Assembly: GCA_902786345.1 (NCBI GenBank)
Contig: CADACB010000002.1
Span: 79,470 to 143,469, forward strand
DNA: 64,000 nucleotides
DNA from: an uncultured Ruminococcus sp.
GTDB lineage: Bacteria; Bacillota; Clostridia; Oscillospirales; Acutalibacteraceae
Reading direction: 5' to 3'
The notes beneath the pieces are model-generated. The model saw only the letters and a program-made list of their open reading frames with translations, was not told the DNA's origin and ran no database searches. Numbering within the stretch: position 1 is the first letter of the stretch; each line of letters opens with the position of its first letter. Both the position numbers and the translations under genes were made by a program. Shown in pieces: positions 46,537-55,306 of the stretch.

Positions 46537-47307
46537 GTGAATGTCCTGGCAATAGGTGATATAGTTGGTTCAGTAGGATGTAAATTTCTGAGGAAAAAGC
46601 TTCCTCTTATCAAAAAAAATGAAAAGATAGATCTTGTTATTGCAAACGGCGAAAATTCTGCGGATGGTAATGGAATTACACCATCATCGGCTGATTTTAT
46701 ATTCAGCAGTGGTGTTGATGTGATAACGGCAGGTAATCATACATTCAGACGCCGTGAGTGCTATGATACTTTTGATACAAATCCGTTTCTTATTCGACCT
46801 GCAAATTATCCTGATGCTACGACACCGGGCAGGGGCTATACGATTTTTGACTTCGGAAGAACGCAGGCAGCAGTTATCAATCTGATGGGCTGTATGTATA
46901 TGGAGCCTCTGGATGACCCATATACAACTGTAGATAAAATACTCAAAAAGCTTGAAACCAAAATAGTTATTCTCGATTTTCACGCAGAAGCTACCGCTGA
47001 AAAGCTTGCCCTTGCATATTATCTTGACGGAAAAATATCTGCGATGTTTGGCACACACACTCACGTTCAGACCTCTGATGAGCGTATACTTCCAAATGGA
47101 ACAGGTTATATAACCGATGTTGGTATGACCGGACCTTATGAATCAGTTCTGGGTGTGAAGCCTGAGCTTGCCATAAAAAAGTTCAAGGAAAAAATGCCCG
47201 TTCGATTTGAGATTTCTGACGGCAAATGCAGACTTGATTGTATAAAATTTACCATTGATGACAAAACAGGAAAAACTACTGAATTGAAAAGAATGGAGTT
47301 TTTATAA
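46537..47307 (+). CDS. ymdB: YmdB-type metallophosphodiesterase
   Basis: Cyclic-nucleotide phosphodiesterase of the TIGR00282 family. Metal-site residues are visible: GDIVGSVG (Asp), NGENSADGNGIT (Asn/Glu), TAGNHTFRRRE (Asn-His), LDFHAEAT (Asp-His), and GTHTHVQTSD (His-x-His). About 256 residues. GTG 46537 is used with GGAGGA 6 bases away; the ATG at 46535 is out of frame. In Bacillus ymdB adjoins rny and spoVS; here spoVS follows but rny is 4 kb away on the other strand. Confidence 0.92.
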   Translation: MNVLAIGDIVGSVGCKFLRKKLPLIKKNEKIDLVIANGENSADGNGITPSSADFIFSSGVDVITAGNHTFRRRECYDTFDTNPFLIRPANYPDATTPGRGYTIFDFGRTQAAVINLMGCMYMEPLDDPYTTVDKILKKLETKIVILDFHAEATAEKLALAYYLDGKISAMFGTHTHVQTSDERILPNGTGYITDVGMTGPYESVLGVKPELAIKKFKEKMPVRFEISDGKCRLDCIKFTIDDKTGKTTELKRMEFL

Positions 47308-47356
47308 TATTCAAAAATAATTCATAAATTACTAACAAATATTTTATACAAAATAC

Positions 47357-47385
47357 TTGTTTAATATAAATTTTGCATATATTAT
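47357..47385 (+). promoter_or_regulatory. Possible promoter for spoVS
   Basis: TTGTTT at 47357-47362, a 17-base spacer and TATTAT at 47380-47385. No match to a sigma-H consensus was recognised. Confidence 0.35.
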
Positions 47386-47444
47386 AGTAATATATGTGTT
47401 TTTATATATTTATAAGGTAAATTATATTGGGAGGATCATTTGAA

Positions 47445-47705
47445 ATGGAAGTATTAAAGGTTTCATCAAAGTCAGCACCGAATTCTGTAGCAGGAGCAAT
47501 AGCAGGTGTGGTAAGAGATTATGGTTGTGTAGAGGTTCAGGCTGTTGGAGCAGGAGCTACAAATCAGGCACTTAAATCTGTTGCCGTTGCAAGAGGCTAT
47601 CTTGCCCCGATGGGAATAGATCTTGTATGTATTCCTGCATTCACAAGTATTGAAATTGACGGTATTGAGCGTACCGCAATGAAGCTTATTGTTGAAATTA
47701 GATAA
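47445..47705 (+). CDS. spoVS: Stage V sporulation protein S
   Basis: Nucleic-acid-binding regulator of the Alba-like SpoVS family. The full 86 residues match the family, with MEVLKVSSKSxPNSVAGAIAG and VGAGATNQALKSVAVARGYLAPxGIDLVCIPAF. ATG 47445 has GGGAGG about 10 bases upstream. It supports a spore-forming lineage, though spoVS also occurs in some non-spore-formers. Confidence 0.96.
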   Translation: MEVLKVSSKSAPNSVAGAIAGVVRDYGCVEVQAVGAGATNQALKSVAVARGYLAPMGIDLVCIPAFTSIEIDGIERTAMKLIVEIR

Positions 47706-47759
47706 TATTATTGTTATAATATATCTATTAATATTGCTTTTAAAAGGAAGTGCGATCAA

Positions 47760-49451
47760 ATGATAAACGGTTCTTACTACAAAAATGCGTTAATATCCGG
47801 TGCAAATAATATCATAAAGCAGAAGGATGAGATAAATTCGCTGAATATTTTCCCTGTTCCTGATGGTGATACAGGTACTAATATGTCTATGACGATCGAG
47901 GCGGCAGCAAATGCCCTTAAAGACAGCACAGCTCTCAGGATTGATGAGATTGCTTCAGAGGCAGCTTCTGCTATGCTCAGATCTGCAAGAGGAAATTCAG
48001 GTGTTATACTCTCCCTTCTTTTCAGGGGTATTGCAAACGGGCTTAAGGGAAAGGGTGAGATTGACGGCAAGGATTTTGTAAACGCTTTGAAGCTTGGTGT
48101 TGAGACTGCGTATAAGGCTGTTATGAACCCAACCGAAGGCACTATACTAACGGTAGCAAGAATGGCATATGAGGCAGGAAAAGTTGCAGCTGAGGTTGAA
48201 AGTGACCCGGTTATTGTTTTCAGTTCTGTTTGTGCTTCTGCAAGAGATGCATTAAGACGTACTCCTGAAATGCTGCCCGTGCTTAAAAAGGCCGGCGTTG
48301 TTGATGCAGGCGGTAAAGGACTTTGTGTTATATTTGACGGTATGCTTTCACTGCTTCGTGACGGTGTTATGGTGGAGCTTGAAAAACAGACTGTTACCGC
48401 TGCCGAAGCAGAGGATAAATCGGCGGAGTTTTTCAGAAATGCGGCTGCTGAGTTTGATTCAATAATCAATTTTACATACTGTACAGAATTTATCATAGGA
48501 AGAGATGCAAGCATTGAAAAGGAACCGTCTGAATTACGTACATTCCTTGAAGGAATAGGAGATTGTGTTGTTGTTGCGGAGGATGACGATATAATCAAGG
48601 TGCATGTTCATACGGAAAATCCCGGAAAGGCTATTGAAGAAGCACTTACATTCGGACAGCTTCTTAAGGTAAAAATAGAAAATATGAAGGAGCAGCACAG
48701 AAAGGCTGCTGAGGAATATCAAAAGGAAAAGGCAAGAAGTGAAGCTGAAGCAAAGAAACGTGAGTCACTTAAGCCTGTTTCGCCTGTTGATGAGGTCGGC
48801 TTTGTTACAGTTGCAAGCGGTGACGGTCTGGAAACGGTATTCAAGGATCTTGGCTGTCATCACATTGTCAGCGGCGGTCAGAGTATGAATCCAAGCACGG
48901 ATGATATATGTCAGGCTGTTATGGCAACTCCTGCGAAGACTGTATTTGTTCTTCCGAATAATAAGAATATAATTCTTGCCGCAGAGCAGGTTGTACCGCT
49001 TGTAAATGACAGAAATGTTATCATTATTCCTACAAAGACCATTCCTCAGGGACTTGTTGCAATGCTTGCATATTCGCCTGATGCGACTCCTGAACTCAAC
49101 AGTGAATATATGCTTACGGCAGCAAAGCACGTCTCAACAGGTAAGATAACATATGCTGCAAGAAATTCTGAGTTTGGCAGCACTAAAATAAAAGAGGGCG
49201 ACATTATAGCACTTAATAACGGTAAGCTTACACATAAGGATAAGGATCCGGTTCATGCAGTTGTCAAGCTTGCAAAAGAAATGATAACAAAAGAAACCTC
49301 TTATGTTACGGTTATTTACGGTAATGGTATTACCGAAGCACAGGCTAATACCGCACTTGAGGCAATTCAGGCAAAAGCCGGAAATGATGTTGAGGTATCA
49401 CTCCTTGACGGAGGTCAGCCTATATATTACTTTATGCTTTCTGTAGAATAA
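47760..49451 (+). CDS. fakA: Fatty acid kinase FakA (DAK2/DegV-type)
   Basis: The kinase subunit that phosphorylates fatty acids bound to a FakB protein. The DhaL/DAK2 ATP-binding signature is at residues 32-45 (PVPDGDTGTNMSMT) with Asp35 and Asp37. A middle region and a C-terminal DegV-like fold (VSGGQSMNPSTDDI...) complete the protein at 563 residues, as expected for YloV. The usual upstream Asp23-like gene is absent. RBS AAGGAAG. Confidence 0.93.
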   Translation: MINGSYYKNALISGANNIIKQKDEINSLNIFPVPDGDTGTNMSMTIEAAANALKDSTALRIDEIASEAASAMLRSARGNSGVILSLLFRGIANGLKGKGEIDGKDFVNALKLGVETAYKAVMNPTEGTILTVARMAYEAGKVAAEVESDPVIVFSSVCASARDALRRTPEMLPVLKKAGVVDAGGKGLCVIFDGMLSLLRDGVMVELEKQTVTAAEAEDKSAEFFRNAAAEFDSIINFTYCTEFIIGRDASIEKEPSELRTFLEGIGDCVVVAEDDDIIKVHVHTENPGKAIEEALTFGQLLKVKIENMKEQHRKAAEEYQKEKARSEAEAKKRESLKPVSPVDEVGFVTVASGDGLETVFKDLGCHHIVSGGQSMNPSTDDICQAVMATPAKTVFVLPNNKNIILAAEQVVPLVNDRNVIIIPTKTIPQGLVAMLAYSPDATPELNSEYMLTAAKHVSTGKITYAARNSEFGSTKIKEGDIIALNNGKLTHKDKDPVHAVVKLAKEMITKETSYVTVIYGNGITEAQANTALEAIQAKAGNDVEVSLLDGGQPIYYFMLSVE

Positions 49452-49469
49452 GTATAACTTCATAAAGCC

Positions 49470-49512
49470 GCAGGCACTGTTTCTTCGGAAAATGTGCCTG
49501 CTTATTTGTTTT
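49470..49512 (+). terminator. Terminator of fakA
   Basis: An 8-bp stem (49470-49477 with 49494-49501), an internal 2x2 loop, a TTTC/GAAA stem and a TTCG tetraloop, then TTATTTGTTTT. Confidence 0.85.
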
Positions 49513-49544
49513 ATGATTGTCATAATATATACGGAGATGATGAA

Positions 49545-51575
49545 ATGCCATCACTTTATAAGATACCCATACAGACGCTTAACAAGGTAGGACCAAAAAA
49601 AGCTGAGCTTTTTAGAAAGCTCGGTGCTGAAAGTGTTGGTGATCTGTTAAGAATATACCCGAGAACATATGAGGACTGGAGCAATCCACTAACTATAGAG
49701 GAGGCTGTACAGTCTGATGTTTGTTGTGTTAGGGCAAGAATTGAAAAGATTTGTCCACCTGCGCGAATAAGAGGCAATATGATAATATATAAAGTCATTG
49801 CTGCTGATGAATATGACCATATGAACGTCACCTTTTTTAATCAGAAATATACTTATGAAAAGCTCAGGAGCGGCGGTGAGTTTCTTTTTTACGGTTGTGT
49901 GAGAAATAATTTTGGCAGCTATGAAATGACTTCGCCTGCTGTTTCTGATACAGTCAGCAGTGTTATACACCCGATCTATCCTCAGGTAGGTACGCTTACA
50001 AGCAAGCAAATAGAGAATGCAATGCAGCAGGCAATAAAAATGCTTCCGGAAAAAACAAATGATCCTATTCCAAGAGATCTGAGAGAAAAATATGGTATAT
50101 GCAATCTTGATTTTGCTATCAGAAATATACATTTTCCTGTAAATAATGATGCAGCTGTCAGGTCAAAAAAAAGATTTGTCTTTGAAGAGCTTCTTATATT
50201 ACAGCTTGGTATCGCTATGCTGAACAGAGGCAGAATATGTGCTGTATCACATAAAATAGAACGTGATTATACAGATGAATTCCTTAAGCTTTTAAGCTTT
50301 GTTCCGACAAATGCACAATTGCGTTCTATCAGGGAATGTATTGATGATATGCTTAAGCTTGAGCATCCGATGAACAGACTGATTCAGGGCGATGTAGGCA
50401 GTGGAAAAACAGCAGTTGCGGCTGCGGTTTGCTATACTGCCGTAAAAAACGGTTTGCAATGTGCGTTTATGGCACCTACAGAAATACTTGCACAACAGCA
50501 TTATGAATCCCTGACTCAGCTTTTTAAAGCTTCTGATGTTCATATAGCTCTTCTTACCGGTTCAACCACAGCGGCAGAAAAACGCAGGATAAATGATCTT
50601 CTTATAACGGGCAGCATTGATATAATCATCGGAACTCACGCACTGATTTCCGATGATGTGAGCTTCAATCGACTTGGACTTGTTGTTACTGATGAGCAGC
50701 ACAGATTCGGAGTAAGGCAAAGATCAATGCTGATCTCAAAGGGCGACAGTCCCCATATTATGGTTATGTCAGCAACACCTATCCCAAGAACACTTGCACT
50801 TATGATTTTCGGTGATCTTGATTTATCTGTGCTTGATGAGCTTCCTCCGGGCAGACAGAAAACCGACACATATCTTGTTGACGGAAGCAAAAGGCACAGG
50901 ATATACGGTTTTATAAAAAAGCATATAGAAAACGGTAATCAGTGTTATATTGTATGTCCTCTTGTAGAAAAAGGCGACAGTCCTCTTGTTTCGGCTGAGG
51001 AATATGCAGAAAGCCTTAAGAAAACGGTGCTTTCAGGATTCAGAACAGAAATTTTACACGGCAAGATGAAAAGCAGAGAAAAGGACCGTATAATGAATGA
51101 ATTTGCATCAGGAAATATTGATATACTTGTATCTACGACTGTAATTGAGGTAGGAATAAATGTACCTAATGCAACTATTATGCTTATTGAAAATGCAGAA
51201 AGATTCGGATTATCTCAGCTTCATCAGCTAAGAGGCCGTGTAGGCAGAGGTAAAGACAAAGCATATTGCATCCTTATTTCAGATATACAAAAAGAGAGCA
51301 GCCTTGAGAGATTACAGGTTATGTGCAAAACAAATGACGGCTTTAAAATAGCAGATGAGGATCTTCGTTTAAGAGGTCCCGGCGACTTTTTTGGTACACG
51401 TCAGCATGGTTTACCGGAACTGAAAACAGCACGTTTAACAGATATGATGTCACTTGAGGCAGCCGGAAAAGCCGCAGCAGAGATACTTTCTTCAGATCCG
51501 GAACTTGAGGATAAGCGACATCGTGCTCTTAAATTTGAAGTACAACGTTTATTTTCTTTTGAAACAATCAACTAA
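49545..51575 (+). CDS. recG: ATP-dependent DNA helicase RecG
   Basis: Fork-reversal helicase. It has an N-terminal wedge/OB part (YKIPIQTLNKVGPKKAELF), Walker A GDVGSGKTAVAAA, the DEQH box (DEQHRFGVRQR), ATPIPRTLAL, STTVIEVGINVPNA and QLRGRVGRG. The length is 676 with ATG 49545, which has ACGGAG about 9 bases upstream; an in-frame start at 49494 overlaps the terminator and is rejected. Confidence 0.96.
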   Translation: MPSLYKIPIQTLNKVGPKKAELFRKLGAESVGDLLRIYPRTYEDWSNPLTIEEAVQSDVCCVRARIEKICPPARIRGNMIIYKVIAADEYDHMNVTFFNQKYTYEKLRSGGEFLFYGCVRNNFGSYEMTSPAVSDTVSSVIHPIYPQVGTLTSKQIENAMQQAIKMLPEKTNDPIPRDLREKYGICNLDFAIRNIHFPVNNDAAVRSKKRFVFEELLILQLGIAMLNRGRICAVSHKIERDYTDEFLKLLSFVPTNAQLRSIRECIDDMLKLEHPMNRLIQGDVGSGKTAVAAAVCYTAVKNGLQCAFMAPTEILAQQHYESLTQLFKASDVHIALLTGSTTAAEKRRINDLLITGSIDIIIGTHALISDDVSFNRLGLVVTDEQHRFGVRQRSMLISKGDSPHIMVMSATPIPRTLALMIFGDLDLSVLDELPPGRQKTDTYLVDGSKRHRIYGFIKKHIENGNQCYIVCPLVEKGDSPLVSAEEYAESLKKTVLSGFRTEILHGKMKSREKDRIMNEFASGNIDILVSTTVIEVGINVPNATIMLIENAERFGLSQLHQLRGRVGRGKDKAYCILISDIQKESSLERLQVMCKTNDGFKIADEDLRLRGPGDFFGTRQHGLPELKTARLTDMMSLEAAGKAAAEILSSDPELEDKRHRALKFEVQRLFSFETIN

Positions 51576-51652
51576 GTTGTCGTTTATAAACATACAATAT
51601 GCCATTTTCTGAAATGGGATAAGATTTTTCATTATGTAATTTCAGAAAAAAT

Positions 51653-51692
51653 CAGCAGGTAGAATAACTCTTACAGAGTATTCTACCTGCTG
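51653..51692 (+). terminator. Terminator of recG
   Basis: An 18-bp stem with one bulged A (51653-51671 with 51675-51692), a 3-base loop and a T-rich end. Confidence 0.88.
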
Positions 51693-51813
51693 TTTCATTT
51701 ATATATTGCCAAAATGCTTTGAATAACCGTGATGACAAAAGCTTAAAATCAGAATAAAGCAGAAATATAATCAATGCTGTTGTTACTGAATATTGTTCAA
51801 TTGTCAATTAAAA

Positions 51814-53367
51814 TTATCGGGCATATTCAATAGCACGGCTTTCACGAATAATATTAACCTTGATCTGACCGGGATATTCAAGCTCATCCTCAATCTTTTT
51901 ACATATATCTCTTGCAAGAAGAACCATTTGTTCATCCTTGACAACATCAGGTTTAACAATAATGCGTACCTCTCTGCCTGCTTGAATTGCAAAGCTTCTT
52001 TCAACACCTTCAAAGGATGAAGCGACCTCTTCAAGCTTTTCAAGACGTTTTATGTAGTTTTCAAGGTTTTCACGTCTTGCACCGGGTCTTGCGGCTGATA
52101 TTGCGTCAGCAGCCTGAACAAGACATGCAATTATTGTTTTTGCCTCAACATCGCCGTGATGAGCCTGTATTGCGTGAACAACAAGCTCGCTTTCTTTATA
52201 CTTGCGTGCAACGTCAACGCCTATTTCAACATGTGAGCCTTCAATTTCGTGATCAAGAGCTTTTCCTATGTCGTGTAAGAGTCCTGCTCTTCTTGCCATT
52301 GTAGGTTCAAGTCCAAGCTCTGATGCCATAATGCCTGCAAGGTATGCTACCTCCAGAGAATGATCAAGAACATTCTGACCATAGCTTGTGCGGAAATGAA
52401 GTCTTCCAAGCAGCTTTACAAGTTCAGGATGCATATTGTTTACACCGGCTTCTATTATCGCACGCTCACCCTCTGATTTTATCATAAATTCAACCTCACG
52501 GCGAGCCTTTTCATACATTTCCTCAATACGTGCAGGGTGTATTCTTCCGTCGGATATAAGCTTTTCAAGAGTAACCCTTGCAATTTCTCTTTTGACAGGC
52601 TCAAAGCACGAGAGTGTGATAGCTTCAGGTGTGTCATCAATGATCAGATCAACGCCTGTAAGTGTCTCAATTGCTCTAATGTTTCTGCCCTCTCTGCCGA
52701 TTATTCTGCCCTTCATCTCATCGCTTGGCAGCGGTACTACCGAAACGGTGGATTCACTTACGTGATCGGCAGCAACACGCTGTATTGCAAGTGATATGAT
52801 CTCTCTTGCGGTTTTTTCTGACTGTTCTTTAGTTCTCTGTTCAAATTCCATTATCTTGACAGCTTTTTCGTGTGTAAGTTCATTGTCAAGATTATTCAAA
52901 ATGTATGTTTTTGCCTGTTCCTGAGTAAGACCTGAAATTTTCTCAAGCATTTCAAACTGGCTTTGTTTGATCTTTTCAGCTTCCTCAAGACGCTGATCTG
53001 CAGCTTTAAGCTTCTGGTTTATGCTGTCTTCCTTTTTTTCAAGGTTTTCAAGCTTTCTTTCAACAGACTCTTCCTTTTGTTGAATACGTCTTTCTTGTCG
53101 CTGCATATCCTTTCTGCGGTCTGTTATTTCGTGTTCAGCATCTGAAAGAAGCTTGTGAGCCTCATCTTTGCCTGCAATAACAGCTTCCTTTTTGGTTGAT
53201 TCAGCTTCACGCTGTGCTTCTTCAACTATTCGTCTAGCTTCTTCTTCCGCAGAGCCTATCTTGTTTTCGCCGACCTTTTTTCTGTATTGGATACCTATGA
53301 AAAAAGCGGCAACGCCGACAATGATCGAAACAGCAATAACTATGATGATCGTCCATATTGGTTCCAT
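51814..53367 (-). CDS. rny: Ribonuclease Y
   Basis: Membrane-anchored endoribonuclease that begins mRNA decay. A membrane helix (about 5-25) leads into a long coiled coil (about 35-190). A KH domain follows ([17 protein letters not shown]) and then an HD domain ([12 protein letters not shown]). The length of 517 is normal. RBS AGGAGGTG. Unlike Bacillus, it is not beside ymdB. Its 5' leader may be about 360 bases long. Confidence 0.96.
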   Translation of the reverse strand: MEPIWTIIIVIAVSIIVGVAAFFIGIQYRKKVGENKIGSAEEEARRIVEEAQREAESTKKEAVIAGKDEAHKLLSDAEHEITDRRKDMQRQERRIQQKEESVERKLENLEKKEDSINQKLKAADQRLEEAEKIKQSQFEMLEKISGLTQEQAKTYILNNLDNELTHEKAVKIMEFEQRTKEQSEKTAREIISLAIQRVAADHVSESTVSVVPLPSDEMKGRIIGREGRNIRAIETLTGVDLIIDDTPEAITLSCFEPVKREIARVTLEKLISDGRIHPARIEEMYEKARREVEFMIKSEGERAIIEAGVNNMHPELVKLLGRLHFRTSYGQNVLDHSLEVAYLAGIMASELGLEPTMARRAGLLHDIGKALDHEIEGSHVEIGVDVARKYKESELVVHAIQAHHGDVEAKTIIACLVQAADAISAARPGARRENLENYIKRLEKLEEVASSFEGVERSFAIQAGREVRIIVKPDVVKDEQMVLLARDICKKIEDELEYPGQIKVNIIRESRAIEYAR

Positions 53368-53499
53368 TTTGAATTGACACCTCCTAAATTGATTTTTTAA
53401 ATTTCATTTTATACTGCCGTTTCCGGCAAAAATCAGCTCAAGAGTGCCGTATTAAATTTATTATGTTTTACTTTTTAACTCTTCAAGATCTCCTTCTGC

Positions 53500-53567
53500 A
53501 CCGATAATTTATCCGTCAGACCAGCCAGGACTGAGTGATCGGTATTAGTACAAATTTTGTCGGATAA
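53500..53567 (-). promoter_or_regulatory. Candidate structured RNA in the rny leader
   Basis: Pairings visible: 53500-53505 with 53538-53543 (6 bp); 53516-53522 with 53528-53534 (6 bp with one A-A mismatch, 5-base loop); and 53509-53515 with 53561-53567 (7 bp). The first and third pairings interlock, so they would form a pseudoknot or exclude each other. No known riboswitch class is recognised. Confidence 0.45.
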
Positions 53568-53735
53568 TAATTTTATGACCCGATTTTAAATAAGTAACAG
53601 ATCAATATAATTGATTGAATATCTCAAAAAACAAAAGATATATAAATAAATCTCAACGGCATCATTGAGATGAAAAAGGTAAATAAGGAAAACCCCCATT
53701 ACAAGCAAAATTAAACGATTCTGCCTATAACATAT

Positions 53736-53763
53736 TTTATACCGAATACTGTCATATTGTCAA
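53736..53763 (-). promoter_or_regulatory. Promoter for rny
   Basis: On the minus strand TTGACA (53763-53758), a 16-base spacer and TATAAA (53741-53736). Confidence 0.6.
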
Positions 53764-53918
53764 GAATTTTATGAAATTTACCATAATTATATTAACGGTT
53801 TACCAAAGAAAAGAAGCAGGATTATCAAAACACAGAAAGCAATATATCAGACTTGAGTTTGTTATGATAATATGTAGCCGCCAAGCCGGATTGGTGAGCT
53901 TAGCGGAGAAAATTAATT

Positions 53919-54923
53919 TTATACGGTAATTTTTAATATGTGGCCGGCATATATAAGATCGGGGTTTTGTATATGATTTTCCTCGACTATTTTTCTGACA
54001 GTTGTGTGATACCTTGCTGCTATAGCGGTCAGTGTATCTCCGGGACGGATAATATACTGATAGGTTTTTTCTTTACGTGAAGAGTGTTTATCATCAGAGC
54101 TAATAACCTCAAGATATTTTTTGTTTATGGGAGCAGTGACCTGACCGTCAATACCTATAACAACTCTGTCGCGTACTACCTCTATTACAGAATAAACTGC
54201 ATTTTCATAAATCGTGAATTTTTCTCCGGTATCATAATTTATAGGATCAAGCACACGAACAATATCCCCCACCTTTATGTTCCTGTCATCTTTGTGTTCG
54301 TCTTTATGTTTGTCTTTATCTTCATCTTCGTGCCTGATGTCAGTGTACATATAATCAAGGTCCACTTCTCCGTCTATTCCTCTTATTGAGCCGCTTCTTC
54401 CGACCTTGTACTGCCATATTGAGCATTTATATGCAGGCTTTGAAGAACCCCATTGTGCAAGCCAAAGCTCATACTTTCCTATAAGTTCATTTTTATACAG
54501 GTAGTTTTCAAGCCAGTTTGGATTACTGTAAAGTCCGGTGTTATACCCCTCTTTTTTCATATGGTCACAAAAAGCTTTTGCAATATCCGTACACGTACGC
54601 CTTCCGAGCCGTGCAATACTGTTGTCCTCAAGATCATAGAAAACAGGTAACTCAAGCTTATGCCCTTTTATGCAGGATATACAGTATTCAGCTTCTTTTA
54701 CAGCGTCCTCTTTGCTTTGTGCGTATGAATAGTGATAAGCTCCGCACGGTATCCCAAGCTCATGAAAGCCCTTTATATTTCTGTCGAACTTGCTGTCTTT
54801 TTGTCCGTTTTCCCATCCGTAGCTGCTGCGTATGATGGCAAAGCTAACTTCGTTTTTGTCAATTCTTCCAAAGTCAATGTTTCCTTGTGCATAGGAAACA
54901 TCAATGCCTCTCTTCTCAGCCAT
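53919..54923 (-). CDS. GH25 lysozyme with SH3-like linker region and LysM domain
   Basis: Cleaves peptidoglycan glycan chains. The GH25 domain (about 1-200) starts GIDVSYAQGNIDF, with FYDLED and the GEVDLDYMY end. A charged Asp/Lys/His linker is followed by a beta-rich, SH3-like segment, and a C-terminal LysM (YIIRPGDTLTAIAARYHTTV). ATG 54923 has GGAGG upstream. There is no signal peptide, so export must be by other means or by lysis, as with phage endolysins. No phage genes surround it. Confidence 0.9.
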   Translation of the reverse strand: MAEKRGIDVSYAQGNIDFGRIDKNEVSFAIIRSSYGWENGQKDSKFDRNIKGFHELGIPCGAYHYSYAQSKEDAVKEAEYCISCIKGHKLELPVFYDLEDNSIARLGRRTCTDIAKAFCDHMKKEGYNTGLYSNPNWLENYLYKNELIGKYELWLAQWGSSKPAYKCSIWQYKVGRSGSIRGIDGEVDLDYMYTDIRHEDEDKDKHKDEHKDDRNIKVGDIVRVLDPINYDTGEKFTIYENAVYSVIEVVRDRVVIGIDGQVTAPINKKYLEVISSDDKHSSRKEKTYQYIIRPGDTLTAIAARYHTTVRKIVEENHIQNPDLIYAGHILKITV

Positions 54924-55306
54924 TATATAACCTCCATAAGAAAGTGGGGTAAAAAATCCATCAACTATAAAGGAGCTTTTTGGACATATCACTTAATTTT
55001 TGTCAATAAAAATGAGTAAATAATCTCCTTTACCCCATATCATATATATGATAGACATTTTAGTATCAATACAGTTTTTATTATTATATTTGATATTTTT
55101 TTTGTTTTGAGTTAAAATTATATGGCAGATGAAAATGCGTATTCTTAAGGCTCTTGTTCATATGATTTTACTATTATGCTTCCGGACGGCTGCAAATGCA
55201 GCTGAGGCAGAAATGAGTTAACTGTTTTTTAATATTATAAAATTGGTTTAAAATATTTATATCAACAATGAAAATAATATATTAACAATGAGAGGTTGAA
55301 TAAGCT
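54924..55306. other. Spacer between lysozyme and pcrA
   Basis: A 14-bp palindrome (ATCATATATATGAT, 55039-55052) may be an operator. A 28-codon frame at 55135-55221 (MRILKALVHMILLLCF...) resembles a short signal peptide but has no good RBS. No other gene is supported. Confidence 0.4.

Larger units (their letters stand above)
53368..53918. other. Long spacer upstream of rny, likely 5' leader
   Basis: No gene is seen. It holds the rny promoter at 53736-53763, structured segments at 53500-53567, and a GAAA-tetraloop hairpin (GCCG/CGGC, near 53417-53428). A hairpin at 53878-53906 follows the lysozyme gene, without a convincing T tract. Confidence 0.55.

Noticed and set aside
48534-48722. Minus-strand frames inside fakA, recG, dnaN and other core genes
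   Set aside because: They lack ribosome sites and domain matches and lie entirely within well-supported genes.
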